A DNA stretch of 64,000 nucleotides from Microstegium vimineum (lineage: Eukaryota > Streptophyta > Magnoliopsida > Poales > Poaceae), in assembly GCA_022036555.1 (NCBI GenBank), contig CM039135.1, forward strand, positions 39,086,625-39,150,624. Direction: 5' to 3'. A program made the position numbers and the translations under genes. Positions 54,725 through 64,000 of this stretch are shown here, one piece after another. The notes beneath the pieces are model-generated. The model was not told the origin of the DNA and did not search any database. It saw nothing but the letters and a program-made list of their open reading frames with translations. How positions within the stretch are numbered: the first letter of the stretch is position 1; each line of letters begins with the position of its first letter.

Positions 54725-55417
54725 AAGCAATGACATGGAGGAGGTCCCGATCCTGAACAGGTAGTATAGCCAATGGGTGGCGAAGGACCAACAGGTCCTA
54801 AGCTACTCCTTGTCTCTCTATCACGAGAGATTCTACAGGAAGCATCGACTGCAACAACAGTCATCGAAGCATGGGCCGCCATTGAGGGGTTCTTTGCCTC
54901 TCAATCTCGTGCGCGATTGATCAGTACTCGGATGGCCCTAGCAATGACATCTAAGGGTACATCTACCATCACTGACTACTACAACAAGATAAAGTCTCTT
55001 GCTCATGAGATGGCTTCTGCGGGACGCCGCCTGGAGGATGATGAGATGGTCTCCTACATTCTGATGGGTCTCGATGATAACTCTGACTCCATGGTGACAT
55101 CGATCGCCTCGAGGGTTGAACCAATCTCTCCTGGTGAGTTGTATACTCAATTGATAAGTCATGAACAGAGACTCAAGATGCATAGTGGAGGGTCTCAGTC
55201 CTCTACAAATCTTGCATCTTGTGGTGGACGCGGTGGGAACAACTCCAATCATGGAGGCCACAGTGGCTTTGCCCATGGCGGAGGCAAGCAGAAGGGTGGT
55301 TGCAGCAACAACTCCAACCGAGGCAGTTCCTTTCAGCCAGGCCTCATCTGCCAAGTCTGCAGCAAGGAAGGGCATCTAGCTTTTCGCTGCTACAGAAGGT
55401 ATGATGAAAAATTCTAG
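54725..55417 (+). pseudogene. Copia gag
   Basis: Gag of the UBN2 type that packages element RNA. WVAKDQQVLSYSLS precedes a frameshift near 54830. Then come REILQEASTATTVIEAWAAI, SRARLISTRMALAM and YILMGLDDNSDSMV, a Gly/Asn-rich linker, and a CCHC zinc knuckle CQVCSKEGHLAFRC near 55350. It ends at a stop at 55415. Apart from the frameshift, the 214-codon frame from 54773 is intact. Confidence 0.85.
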
Positions 55418-58400
55418 GGCGGCACTCCACAACGGCAGAAATCTGCCTCCAATGTCGCCTCGTCCTATGGAGTAGACACCAACTGGTACATGGACTCCAG
55501 GGTAACATATCACATCACCAATGATCTAGAGAAGTCTCCCTCCACGACAAGTACAATGGTGGGGAGTATGTTCATATCGTCAATGGCTCAGGTATGGAGA
55601 TTTCACATGTTGGTCATGGTTTTGTCCAATCCCCGTCCCACAAAATTCATCTCCATCATATTCTACATGTTTCTGCTGCTAGCAAAAGTTTAGTATCTGT
55701 AAATCGTCTCTCTCGAGAAAATAATGCCCTTGTCGAATTTCATCCTGATCGTTTTTCCATAAAGGAGTTGACGACGAAAAAACACTCCTCACAGGCAAGG
55801 CTGAAGGAGGTCTCTATCCTATCAACTCCTCATCTTGACGGGTCTCAGCATCGTCAAATAAACAGGCACTTGGAGCTGTCAAACCCTCTGCGTCCGTGTG
55901 GCATAGTCGGCTAGGGCACGGTTCTGTTCCTATTGTTAATCAAGTCTTTAGCAAACATAACTTTTGTTTACTCGGGATGTGAAAAATAATCAAGTGTGTG
56001 ATGCATGTCAACAGAGAAAAAGCCATCAGGTTCCCTTTCCCAAGTCAACCAGTGTGTCTACTAGTGCCTTGGAGCTTGTTTTTTCATATGTTTGGGGACC
56101 TGCCCCAACGCTGGTTGGTCGGTTTAGTTATTATGTTAGCTCCATCGATGATCATTCCAAGTTTACTTGGATCTATTTCATTTGCCACATATTTGAAGTG
56201 TTTCAGTGATTTCTGAAGCCTAGTGGAACGACAATTTAATAAAAAAAATATGGGCCACACAAACAGATTGGGGAGGGGGAATATCAATCCTTGAATTCTT
56301 TTTTAAACGTGTTGGGATCCATCATTTTGTTTCCTGTCCACACATACACCAACAAAACAGCGCGGCTGAGTGCAAACATAGGAACATTGTAGAGATGGGC
56401 ATCACTTTACTCGCACATGAATCTATGCAACTAAAATATTGGGATGGAGCTTTCCAAACTGCTTTTTTTTATCAATCGGTTACCCTCCAAAGTAATTGAT
56501 TATGATACTCCTCTTCATCGTCTCTATGGTCAAGAGCCAGACTATAACTTTCTTTGAATCTTTGGATGCGTAGTTTGGCCAAACCTTCGCGCATATAACA
56601 CGCGGAAGCTCTAATTTTTCTCCAAGCAGTGTGTGTGTGTGTGTGTGTGTTGGGTATAGCAACTCTCACAAAGGGTTCAAATGCTTGGACCCAAAGGAAG
56701 GCCGCATATACATATCACATGATGTCATGTTCGATGAAACTGTGTTCCCATTCTCAACTCTACATCCTAATGTCGGTGCCCGCCTTCACGCTGAGCTCTG
56801 CGTCCTAACCAATGTCCTTATCAATCCGTCTATGACATTTGGGGATGCATTAATTCCTGATCATCATTGTGTTTCTCCTAACCCATCTAACCCTCGCTTG
56901 AGTTCTAGTGTGCCCTCATAGGTTGTAGAAAGAAATCTGGGTGAAAATGATGGTTGTTTCGACGAAGATGATGTTGTTGCTTCCCATCATTTCATGTGTT
57001 GCGGTACTGGGAGTAGCACAGGAATCCAGGCTGATTTGCCTGGCACTGGTGGACATCCTGCGGCAGCATCAGCTTCGGGATCATCGCGGTCCTCATCGCT
57101 CGCTCCCCCCCCCCAACAAACTCCTCTAGCATTGGATCTTCTACGCCAAACGAGGTCTTGTTTGTCTCTCTGGAGGACGGTGTGGCATTGCACTGAGATC
57201 CACATGGGGGACTAGGCATCGATAGATCCCGAGGTCGATCTACCTGTGGGATCTAGCGCTGATATCAGCAGATCCAGTGTGGCTGAGTCCTATGCGATCC
57301 AGGCTGCGCTGTCCAATTTCAGCAACGCATATCCAGCCGATTCTCCACCTCACTGCCCTGCTACTCGACTCCAAATGTCATTGTGAAACCCAAGCATTAC
57401 ACAGATGGCATTGTTCGATGGGGAATGGCTACGGTCACTAGATCAAAGGAGCCAACAAGTGTAGATGAAGCTCTTAAGGATCAAAATTGGATTTCAGCCA
57501 TGGATGTAGAATATCAAGCATTGCTTATTAGAAACAAGACTTGGCATCTGGTTCCACCAAGTAAAGAAAGAAATATAATAGGTTGCAAGTGGGTGTATAA
57601 GGTAAAGCGGAAAGCCAATGGAACTATTGATCGTTACAAGGCTCGGTTAGTAGCTAAAGGGTACAAGCAATTTTATGGGATAGATTATGAAGATACCTTC
57701 AATCCCGTAGTCAAGGCAGCCACCATCCGATTGGTTCCCTCTATTGTAGTCACTCAAGGGTGGTCTCTGCGACAGCTAGATGTACAAAATGCCTTCCTCC
57801 ATGGGGTCTTGGATGAAGAGGTCTATATGCATCAAACACCTGGTTATGAAGATAAAGTCCATCTAGGCTATGTCTGCAAGTTAGATAAAGCTCTCTATGG
57901 TCTGAAACAAGCTCCACATGCTTGGTATGCTAGGCTATGTGCAAAGCTAGTATCCTTTGGGTTCATATCGTTAAAGGCTGACACTTCATTGTTCTATTAT
58001 AATAAGGGAATGCACAGGCTATTTTTCCTAGTGTATGTGGATGACATGATTGTGGCAAGCTCGTTTTTGAGTGCAACACATGCACTCCTCAGTGATTTGT
58101 AGGAGGCATTTGCATTAAAAGATCTTGGGGATCTGCACGACTTTCTAGGGATAGAAGTCAAAAAGGTCAAGGATGTCTTGGTACTTACACAACAAAGATA
58201 TGTGTTAGGTATCTTGGCCCAATCAGCGATGAGTAGATGCAAAGCCATTGATACACCACTGTCTAGCATAGAGAAGCTCAATGCATATGAGGGATAGACA
58301 TTAGGGCCGGATGACTCCACCAAATACAAAAATCTGGTGGGCGCCCTCCAATATCTAACACTTACTCGTCCAGATTTGTGCTTCACTGTGAATAAAATTT

Positions 58401-58976
58401 GTCAATACTTGCATGCACCAACTACAACACATTGGAGTGCAACCAAGCGTATACTGAGGTATGTTCAAGGGACCTTGAAACTTGGACTCAAGATTGGAAA
58501 TTCAAAAACCATGAGGGTTAGTGCTTTTTAGATTTTGATTGGGCAGGGTGTGTTGATGATAGAAGATCCACAGGAGCTTTTGCACTGATCCTTGTGGAGA
58601 ATCTTATCTCATGGAGTGCTTGCAAGCAAGCTACTGTATCATGCTCAAGCATAGAGGCTGAGTATAACTCACTTGCAAATGCAAATGCAGAAATCATATG
58701 GATTCAAAAGTTATTGGTAGAACTTTGGGTTACTCATCCTCCTCAAGCTCTATTGTGGCGTGACAAACTGGGAGCAAAATATCTCTCTGCCAATCCAGTG
58801 TTTCATGCAGAACGAACAACATTGAGATTGACTTCCATTTTGTTCGAGAAAGGGTAGCAAAAAGGCTATTAGAGATTTGGTTCGTTACTATTAATGACCA
58901 TGTGGCGGATGGCTTCACCAAAGCTATACCTCATGTGAAACTCCGAGAATTTAGAGAGAATTTAGAAACAATCTGA
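55418..58976 (+). pseudogene. Copia pol: protease, integrase, reverse transcriptase and RNase H
   Basis: In order: protease remnant with WYMDSRVTYHIT near 55480 (the usual DSGAT motif is changed to DSRVT); GAG-pre-integrase with WHSRLGHGSVP near 55900; integrase start with VCDACQQRKSHQVPF. The rest of integrase is heavily decayed at 56200-57380. RT follows, with WISAMDVEYQALLIRNKTW, NPVVKAATIRL, QLDVQNAFLHG and the active-site YVDDMIV near 58035. RNase H has LTRPDLCFTVNK and SSIEAEYNSL near 58640. It ends near FTKAIPHVKL. In-frame stops at about 58100, 58296 and 58529 and a frameshift near 58830 disable it. Confidence 0.88.
56629..56650. repeat. (GT)n microsatellite
   Basis: Eleven GT units inside the decayed Copia pol. 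Confidence 0.95.
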
Positions 58977-59006
58977 GCCTTGTATGTGGCTGAGATTGAG
59001 GAGGGG

Positions 59007-59148
59007 TGTTAGATAATAGATATCTTTACATATGTCTATGTACATTGTATCTTGGTGATAGGGTAAGCATCTAGTTAGCATTCCTATCTCTGGTAACAAA
59101 CTTGTAACAAACTAGTTTTGTAACATGGAACCGAGGACCAAGGTTACA
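59007..59148 (+). repeat. 3' LTR of the Copia element, shortened
   Basis: 142 bp. It aligns with the 5' LTR but lacks about 40 bp that include the TATA region and about 20 bp near the end, and has a small insertion (TCTCTGG). Confidence 0.8.
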
Positions 59149-59236
59149 GCGTCAACTGTGTGCCACCTTGCCGGTCAAGTGTTCATCACATGTCTACCCG
59201 CTGATCCTGAAGAACGGGTGATATCGTTGTTTTGAA
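59149..59236 (+). pseudogene. Unrecognised ORF fragment, right side of Copia insertion
   Basis: An open frame continues from the Copia end: CHLAGQVFITCLPADPEERVI, then a stop near 59235. It joins the frame interrupted at 54302 when the element and one duplication are ignored. Confidence 0.5.
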
Positions 59237-62048
59237 TAATGTTGATGGAATTGTTAGGTTTGATTTCATTTTATTTTGCCTCTCTATAACAATTTGATTT
59301 TAAAAGATGGTCTATCATTTTATCATTATTCACGTTTTCCATATGAATTCTGAATTTGGAAACTTCCCTCTTCGATATATATATCCTAAGAGTTCACTAC
59401 TTCATCATCACTCTTGTGCAATTAGGCAAATTGAGTGTAGAAGTCATAAGTGGGGGCATCATTTGGATCTAAACTTTGTACTATGTAATATCCTTATAAG
59501 TTTGAGAGTTTATCTATATTGTATAATTTGTTTTGTGTCTCTAGCAGTTAGTGTGTGCATAGCGGTATTTGTTTAGATTGTTGTACTAAGCCTTTTATTT
59601 TGGTAATTTTTGTGACAAGTGTCCTGAGCTGGATTGAGAGGTGAAGGTTCCCTAGAAAAGGTCGCCTGACAAAAGGCTGAAGGGAAAATGCCTCTAGTGA
59701 AGGCCAGTGAGAAAAGACCACTTGACAAAGGCTTGTGGGAGAATATCCCTAGAGAAGTCCAATGGGAGAAGGTCCCCACCAAAGGCTAGTAGGAGAAGGT
59801 TCAAACACATGAGGTGAAGAGTGAGTGAGGTGGTGGCAAGATACTACAAAAAATGTGTGTGCGAGGAGAGAGCCCCTTGCCCTTATGCTCTTGGCATTAT
59901 ATATAGGCAATGGTAATTTACATACAGCCACTTGGTGGGATAAGTTTTGAAAAGCTACTACACTATCTCCCATTCGGCATCTTCAAGGGAGAGTTGACCC
60001 ATCGGAACATGGGCTCTCCCAACATTAGCCCCTCAACTACTAGGTTATGGTCAGTAATACATGACCTAGTAGGTCTTCATGCAAGAAGAGGCACAATACA
60101 ATTTGAACCTTGGTTGTGAGGTTTTCCCTTCGCAGCCGACACGTGCACACCTCACTAAAAACTTCATCCTAAAACCCTATGAGAAAAAATACATGGAGAA
60201 AAGATCACGTGCATGAATCTAACATATATAAGTTCTAATTCCGAAGGCGTCTACCTATGAATGCCTTCTTCATTTGGATGTCTTCACATCTGGGCTTTGG
60301 CTTCTTTCTCCACTTCTATGATATGGTTGGTCGGCTTTTCCTAGTGTGCATGTCTTCATCTTCAAGGCCTTCTCCTCTAATATCTTCTTGATGCATAGGT
60401 CTTTGTCCCTTATGACTTCTTGGCATGAAGGTATTTATCTTTGAGCCTTCTCTATGCGGAGCTCTTCATCTCTGTGCCTTCTCGGTGTGGAGGTCTTTGT
60501 CCTCAAGCCTTATCAACTTGAAGGTATTCTTCTTCAAGCTTTCTTAGTGTGAAGGTCTTCATCTTAAAGCCTTCTCCGTGAGGAGGTCTTTATCATCAAG
60601 CGAGGGTATTCTACAAGGTGTTCTCAGTGTGTAGCCCTTCCTCTCTGAGCCTTCTCAGTGAGGGTGTCTTCACCTTTGAGGCCTTCTCTCAATGCGAGGG
60701 TCTTCATCTCTGAGCCTCCTTGGTACGGAGGTCTTTGCCTTCAAGCCTTCTTAACGAGGCGGTCTTCATCTCTGAGCCTTCTCTTGGTGCTAGGGTCTTT
60801 ATCTCCGAGCCTTCTCTCGGTGTGGAGGTCTTCGTACTCAAGGCCTTGTTAGCGTGGAGGTTTTTTTATCCTTCTTATTTAGATTATTCTCATGAACATC
60901 GAGCAAAATACTTTGTGTTCCTGAGTTGCAGATCTTCTAATATGCTCCCTTAGCCCCTCTTGGTCGATGCTTGTGACCAAATCCTCCATCTCACTTGGTG
61001 TAGTTGATGTAGTTGTAGTAGTGAAAGTGAATGTCCAAAACAAAGTTGTTGTTGAGCTCCTTGATCCAAAGTGGTTGATGAAGGTGTAGTAGACCTCGGT
61101 GTCAAATGAGTTGACATATCCACTCAAGCTTGGTAGCTAAGGCAAATCATCATTGGTGTTGATGACGAAGGTGTCAGCGGAGGCTCTCAAGCTGTTGTGG
61201 CAGGTGAACATGGTGGCAAAGTCCCTCTTCATGAAGACCCTCCTTCAAAGGTGTTTGGCTTCCTTGTGCCGATGTGTCAGTAGAGGCAAGTCATCATGGT
61301 TTTGTCGAAGATATTGACGAAGGCCCTCCTACATAGATGTTTTGGTGGAGGTGATTTTGGTGAAGTCACCAAAGATGGTGGTGAAGCCCCTCATGACAAA
61401 GAGCTTGGCAAAGACGATGCTGATGTAGATGTTGATGATGTGTGCTGAGGGCTGGAGAGGTCACAAGAAAATGCAAAAGGACACTGGTTTTCTACATGCT
61501 GTAAGAGATGGTTAGTATTTTCATATAATATACATGGGGTGAAGCTTTTGAAAGAGTGAAGGTCTCGATGCTTGATTGTGGATGGTTCTTTGTTGGGTAA
61601 AGCTTTTTTGAAGCTTTTGAGAGTGGCGGCACTAATGCATGTTTACAGACATGTCTTTGTTGGGTTACCACAGTGCAGTGCATTTATGTAATGCATGTAT
61701 AGATGTGATGAAGAAAGTGAATGCATTTGCACAAAAATATTGAAAGAGGTAATATATCATTTGCCCTAAAATTTTTTGATTGTGTTTAAACAAAAAGATA
61801 AGCTCTACATATAAGAACTAATATCATCAAATGAGAGAATTGAAGTTTTCGATGGCCAGCAAAGGCCATTCAATAACTTGCTTGGGTATAGATATGACTT
61901 GTCATATTGAACATAAAAAAGGGTTAGTTTCCTGCGTAGGTTAACTCAGATAAAATTTGGTTCATGCATATTATAAAAATCTAAAAAACAATAAACCTTG
62001 CAAAAAAAGAGGGAAACATGTTAGTGTTAGAAGGTCTGAAGGTTGGGT
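59237..62048. other. Repeat-rich noncoding region, probably retroelement debris
   Basis: No supported protein. 59623-59815 has irregular ~45-bp repeats around GAGAAGGTCCC and AAAGGCT. 60417-60870 has repeats around GAGCCTTCTC...GGAGGTCTT. 61130-61450 has GTTGATGA/GGTGAAG-type low complexity. A minus-strand LTR edge is possible at 60024: read on that strand, AGTTGAGGGGCTAA precedes TGTTGGGAGAGCCC, with TATATATAA near 59895. The partner LTR was not found. Confidence 0.45.
60417..60870. repeat. ~45-bp imperfect tandem repeats (GAGCCTTCTC type)
   Basis: Around ten copies of a unit containing GAGCCTTCTC, a short variable part, GTGTGGAGGTCTT and then C/T-rich linkers such as CATCTCTGAG. Confidence 0.8.
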
Positions 62049-64000
62049 TGTTATAACACCCTAAAATTTTCTTTCTGGAAAATAGAGCTAAATTGATTTA
62101 TTTATTAATTTTATGCTCATGAAAATGTAGGACAATAAAAACTTTTCATTGAAATAAAAATTATCTTAAGTTAGCTACATGTTTAAGCATACATGCCTTT
62201 GCATTTGTTTATTTGTATTGATTGACATGTTTCAAAAATTAAAATGAGGATTCAAAATGAATTTGAAAATAGTTTTCAAAAGAGCTTGGAAGTAAAAGAA
62301 AAGCTAAAAGAAAAAGAGGAGAAATGGAAAACCCTCCCGTACTCCCTTCTGGACCAGCTCGGCCTGTCCCCTCCTCTCTGCCCGCGAGGCCCAGCTCCCT
62401 TCTCTCACTCGTAGGCCAACCCAACTCGACCCAGCGGCCCAACCAGGCCAGCTCGGCCCGGCCCAGGCAGACAGCCCACGCGCGCGCCTCTTTTTTCCCC
62501 GCTATGGCTGACAGTCCGTCCCTACCATTTCCCTCACTGACGAGCAGGTCCCACGCGTCAGCTGCTTACCCCGTCGTCTTCCTCGCGACGGAAGGTGTCC
62601 TCACCTTCCTTTCTCTCCACCGACGCGAATTGGATCTCTGTCTCCTCCTTTCCTTCTATAGCTCACCTCTCAAGGCTATAAAAGCCGAGCCGCAACCCCC
62701 TCCGCCTCCTTCCTGCCCACGCGCACAAGCCGCGAAGCCTCCGAGCGCCGCCGCCACGAGCCACGACCATCCCCGGATACCGCTGCCATCGTCCCGCCGC
62801 TGCCCAACTCCACTGCCCTTCCTAGCCGGTCACCGAGCTACGTGTTGTGGTAAGCAAGGCCCCAGGTGCCTTATTTTCTCTCCTCCTAGCTCCCCGTCTG
62901 ACCACGCGCGCGTCACCGACCAACGCCTAGCACCGCTATCATGCCCTCATGGCCGTTTCTGAACCCCGCATCGAGTTCGCCTCATCATGCTCGTCACCCC
63001 GGACCCACTCTCCTAGGCTCTGGAGCCCTATAGCGCTTCCGAGCCGTTCTCCGCCGAGCTCTGAGTGATGCCGGCCATGGCACCGCCACATAGGCACCCC
63101 CCCCCCCTCCGGCAACCCCTCTCTCTTTGAAGCACCGATCTAATCCAGCACGTCTGCATCCAATCGAACGGTCCATATAACCCTGTACCCCTTCACAACA
63201 GGTTTTGCTAAAGAGACCCTGGAAGATCTGACCCTCAACCCGCCATCCCGAGACGTCTTCGTCCTTTACGCTTCTCGCCTTTGAAAAGAGTATTTTCCAG
63301 TCAGTTTCGTTTTTAATTAAAAATAAATAGAAAAAACAGTATCTACATATTTGCCACTCAAATTCAAAGCCCCATAACTCTCTCATTTTAAACCCGTTTT
63401 GATCCGTTCAAATTGCGTTAGGTTCATAGCGACAAGATCTACGTGTTTAAACCCTAATAAACCATGTTTGACAATTTTGAAAATCAAGATTTATTTAATG
63501 TCTTTTAAAATCCAAGTTTATTCTCTAAATCTTGTTTTCTTCGTAACTTCTCCGTTTTAGATCCGTTTTATCTCGTTCAAGTTGCGTTGGCTTCATATCG
63601 ATATAACCTTCACATTAGTGCCATTTAATACCATGTTAATAGCTCTGTATTTTCATGATGTGAAACCCTAACTTGATTAACAAATATGCAACTTGTTTTA
63701 CACATAAAATATCGATAGTTTCTACTTCCGTTTTCAAAACCAAATACAAGTTTGACCTAATCTAATCAAGGAGTTTTTCTGAAATACTTTATCCACTCTT
63801 TTATATATTTAAAATTGATAAATACTATAGTTCTCTTTTATAAAAGAAAATCTTCCGTTAGTTGTATCTCGATCATCGTAGGTCCGATTAGTGTGTTCTT
63901 TGCGACTGTGTGGTCGTAGAGATGCGTAGATTTATTTTTAAATTATTTTCATTGATTTGGTGAATGGTTCTAATTTAGCCATGTTTGTATGCTTTGTATG
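62049..64000 (+). mobile_element. Probable 5' LTR of a Del/Tekay-type gypsy element, cut by window end
   Basis: The sequence switches at TGTTATAACACCCTAAAATTT, resembling the TGTAACACCC start common to Del/Tekay chromovirus LTRs of grasses. It carries a plus-strand TATA box (CTATAAAAG at 62676-62684) in a GC-rich promoter region. Downstream a stretch is repeated about 170 bp apart (TTTTAAACCCGTTTTGATCCGTTC near 63384 and TTTTAGATCCGTTTTATCTCG near 63554). The 212-codon Pro/Ser-rich frame at 62324-62962 has no recognisable domain and I regard it as noncoding. No partner LTR can be seen. Confidence 0.5.
62676..62684 (+). promoter_or_regulatory. TATA box in the probable LTR
   Basis: CTATAAAAG followed by GC-rich sequence, in the plus sense. 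Confidence 0.5.

Larger units (their letters stand above)
54303..59148 (+). mobile_element. Copia retrotransposon, decayed
   Basis: LTRs at 54303-54496 and 59007-59148 share TGTTA(T/G)ATAATAGATATC starts and ...ACA ends. A primer-binding-site-like TGATATCTAGAGCC follows the 5' LTR, and a purine tract (GATTGAGGAGGGG) precedes the 3' LTR. Gag, protease, integrase and RT/RNase H pieces follow in Copia order. The flanking bases are ACGTA (left) and GCGTC (right), a diverged duplication at best. Many frameshifts and stops are present. Confidence 0.9.

Noticed and set aside
62324..62962. 212-codon plus-strand frame
   Set aside because: Pro/Ser-rich without domains, spanning the TATA box of a probable LTR, with the minus strand open too.

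Overview
This is a window of plant nuclear DNA, almost certainly from a grass (Poaceae). The evidence is nested LTR retrotransposons, CACTA transposons with an ACCGCAGCGGGC-type subterminal motif, long AT-rich intergenic stretches, and one GC-rich intronless gene next to AT-rich flanks. The species cannot be fixed from the sequence. Only two genes look like intact cellular genes: a three-exon LRR receptor-like protein on the minus strand (3990-6761) and an intronless nepenthesin-type aspartic protease on the plus strand (about 48841-50211). Most other long open frames are transposon genes, their decayed remnants, or frames left open by GC-rich tandem repeats.

Layout. 1-3830 is retroelement-like debris, a TA microsatellite and a small terminal-inverted-repeat element holding three copies of a 175-bp GC-rich repeat. 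3990-6804 is the receptor-like protein gene. 6805-10447 holds a small CACTA-like element (7560-8252), a palindromic MITE candidate (9771-9987) and microsatellites. 10448-15066 is an LTR retrotransposon with two ~1-kb LTRs, a GTACC target-site duplication and a decayed gag. 16503-17481 is a second small CACTA-like element with an AAA duplication.

17832-37654 is a retrotransposon nest. A minus-strand Tat-type gypsy element (17832-26395) keeps one LTR, a hairpin-repeat spacer, an antisense ORF of the putative gypsy-type transposon family, and the end of integrase. At about 26395 it is fused head-to-head to a plus-strand gypsy element (26396-34140) that keeps RT, RNase H and integrase, a five-exon antisense gene with a plant mobile domain, and a 3' LTR. 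Both elements lack their 5' halves. A third gypsy fragment (34141-37654) is mostly tandem repeats plus a 3' LTR, and that LTR truncates the next element.

37655-47566 is a large minus-strand CACTA element with a decayed TNP2 transposase and a second ORF ending in a Ulp1-like cysteine protease domain. The aspartic protease gene follows, then a MITE and a small degenerate copy of the same protease gene (51829-52000). 54303-59148 is a Copia element inserted in an unrecognised ORF. 59149-62048 is mostly low-complexity and tandemly repeated. From about 62049 to the end the sequence resembles the 5' LTR of a Del/Tekay-type gypsy element that runs out of the window.

The best candidates for something under-described are the head-to-head fusion of two elements that each carry a spliced antisense ORF between pol and the 3' LTR, and in particular the plant-mobile-domain gene at 29716-32944.
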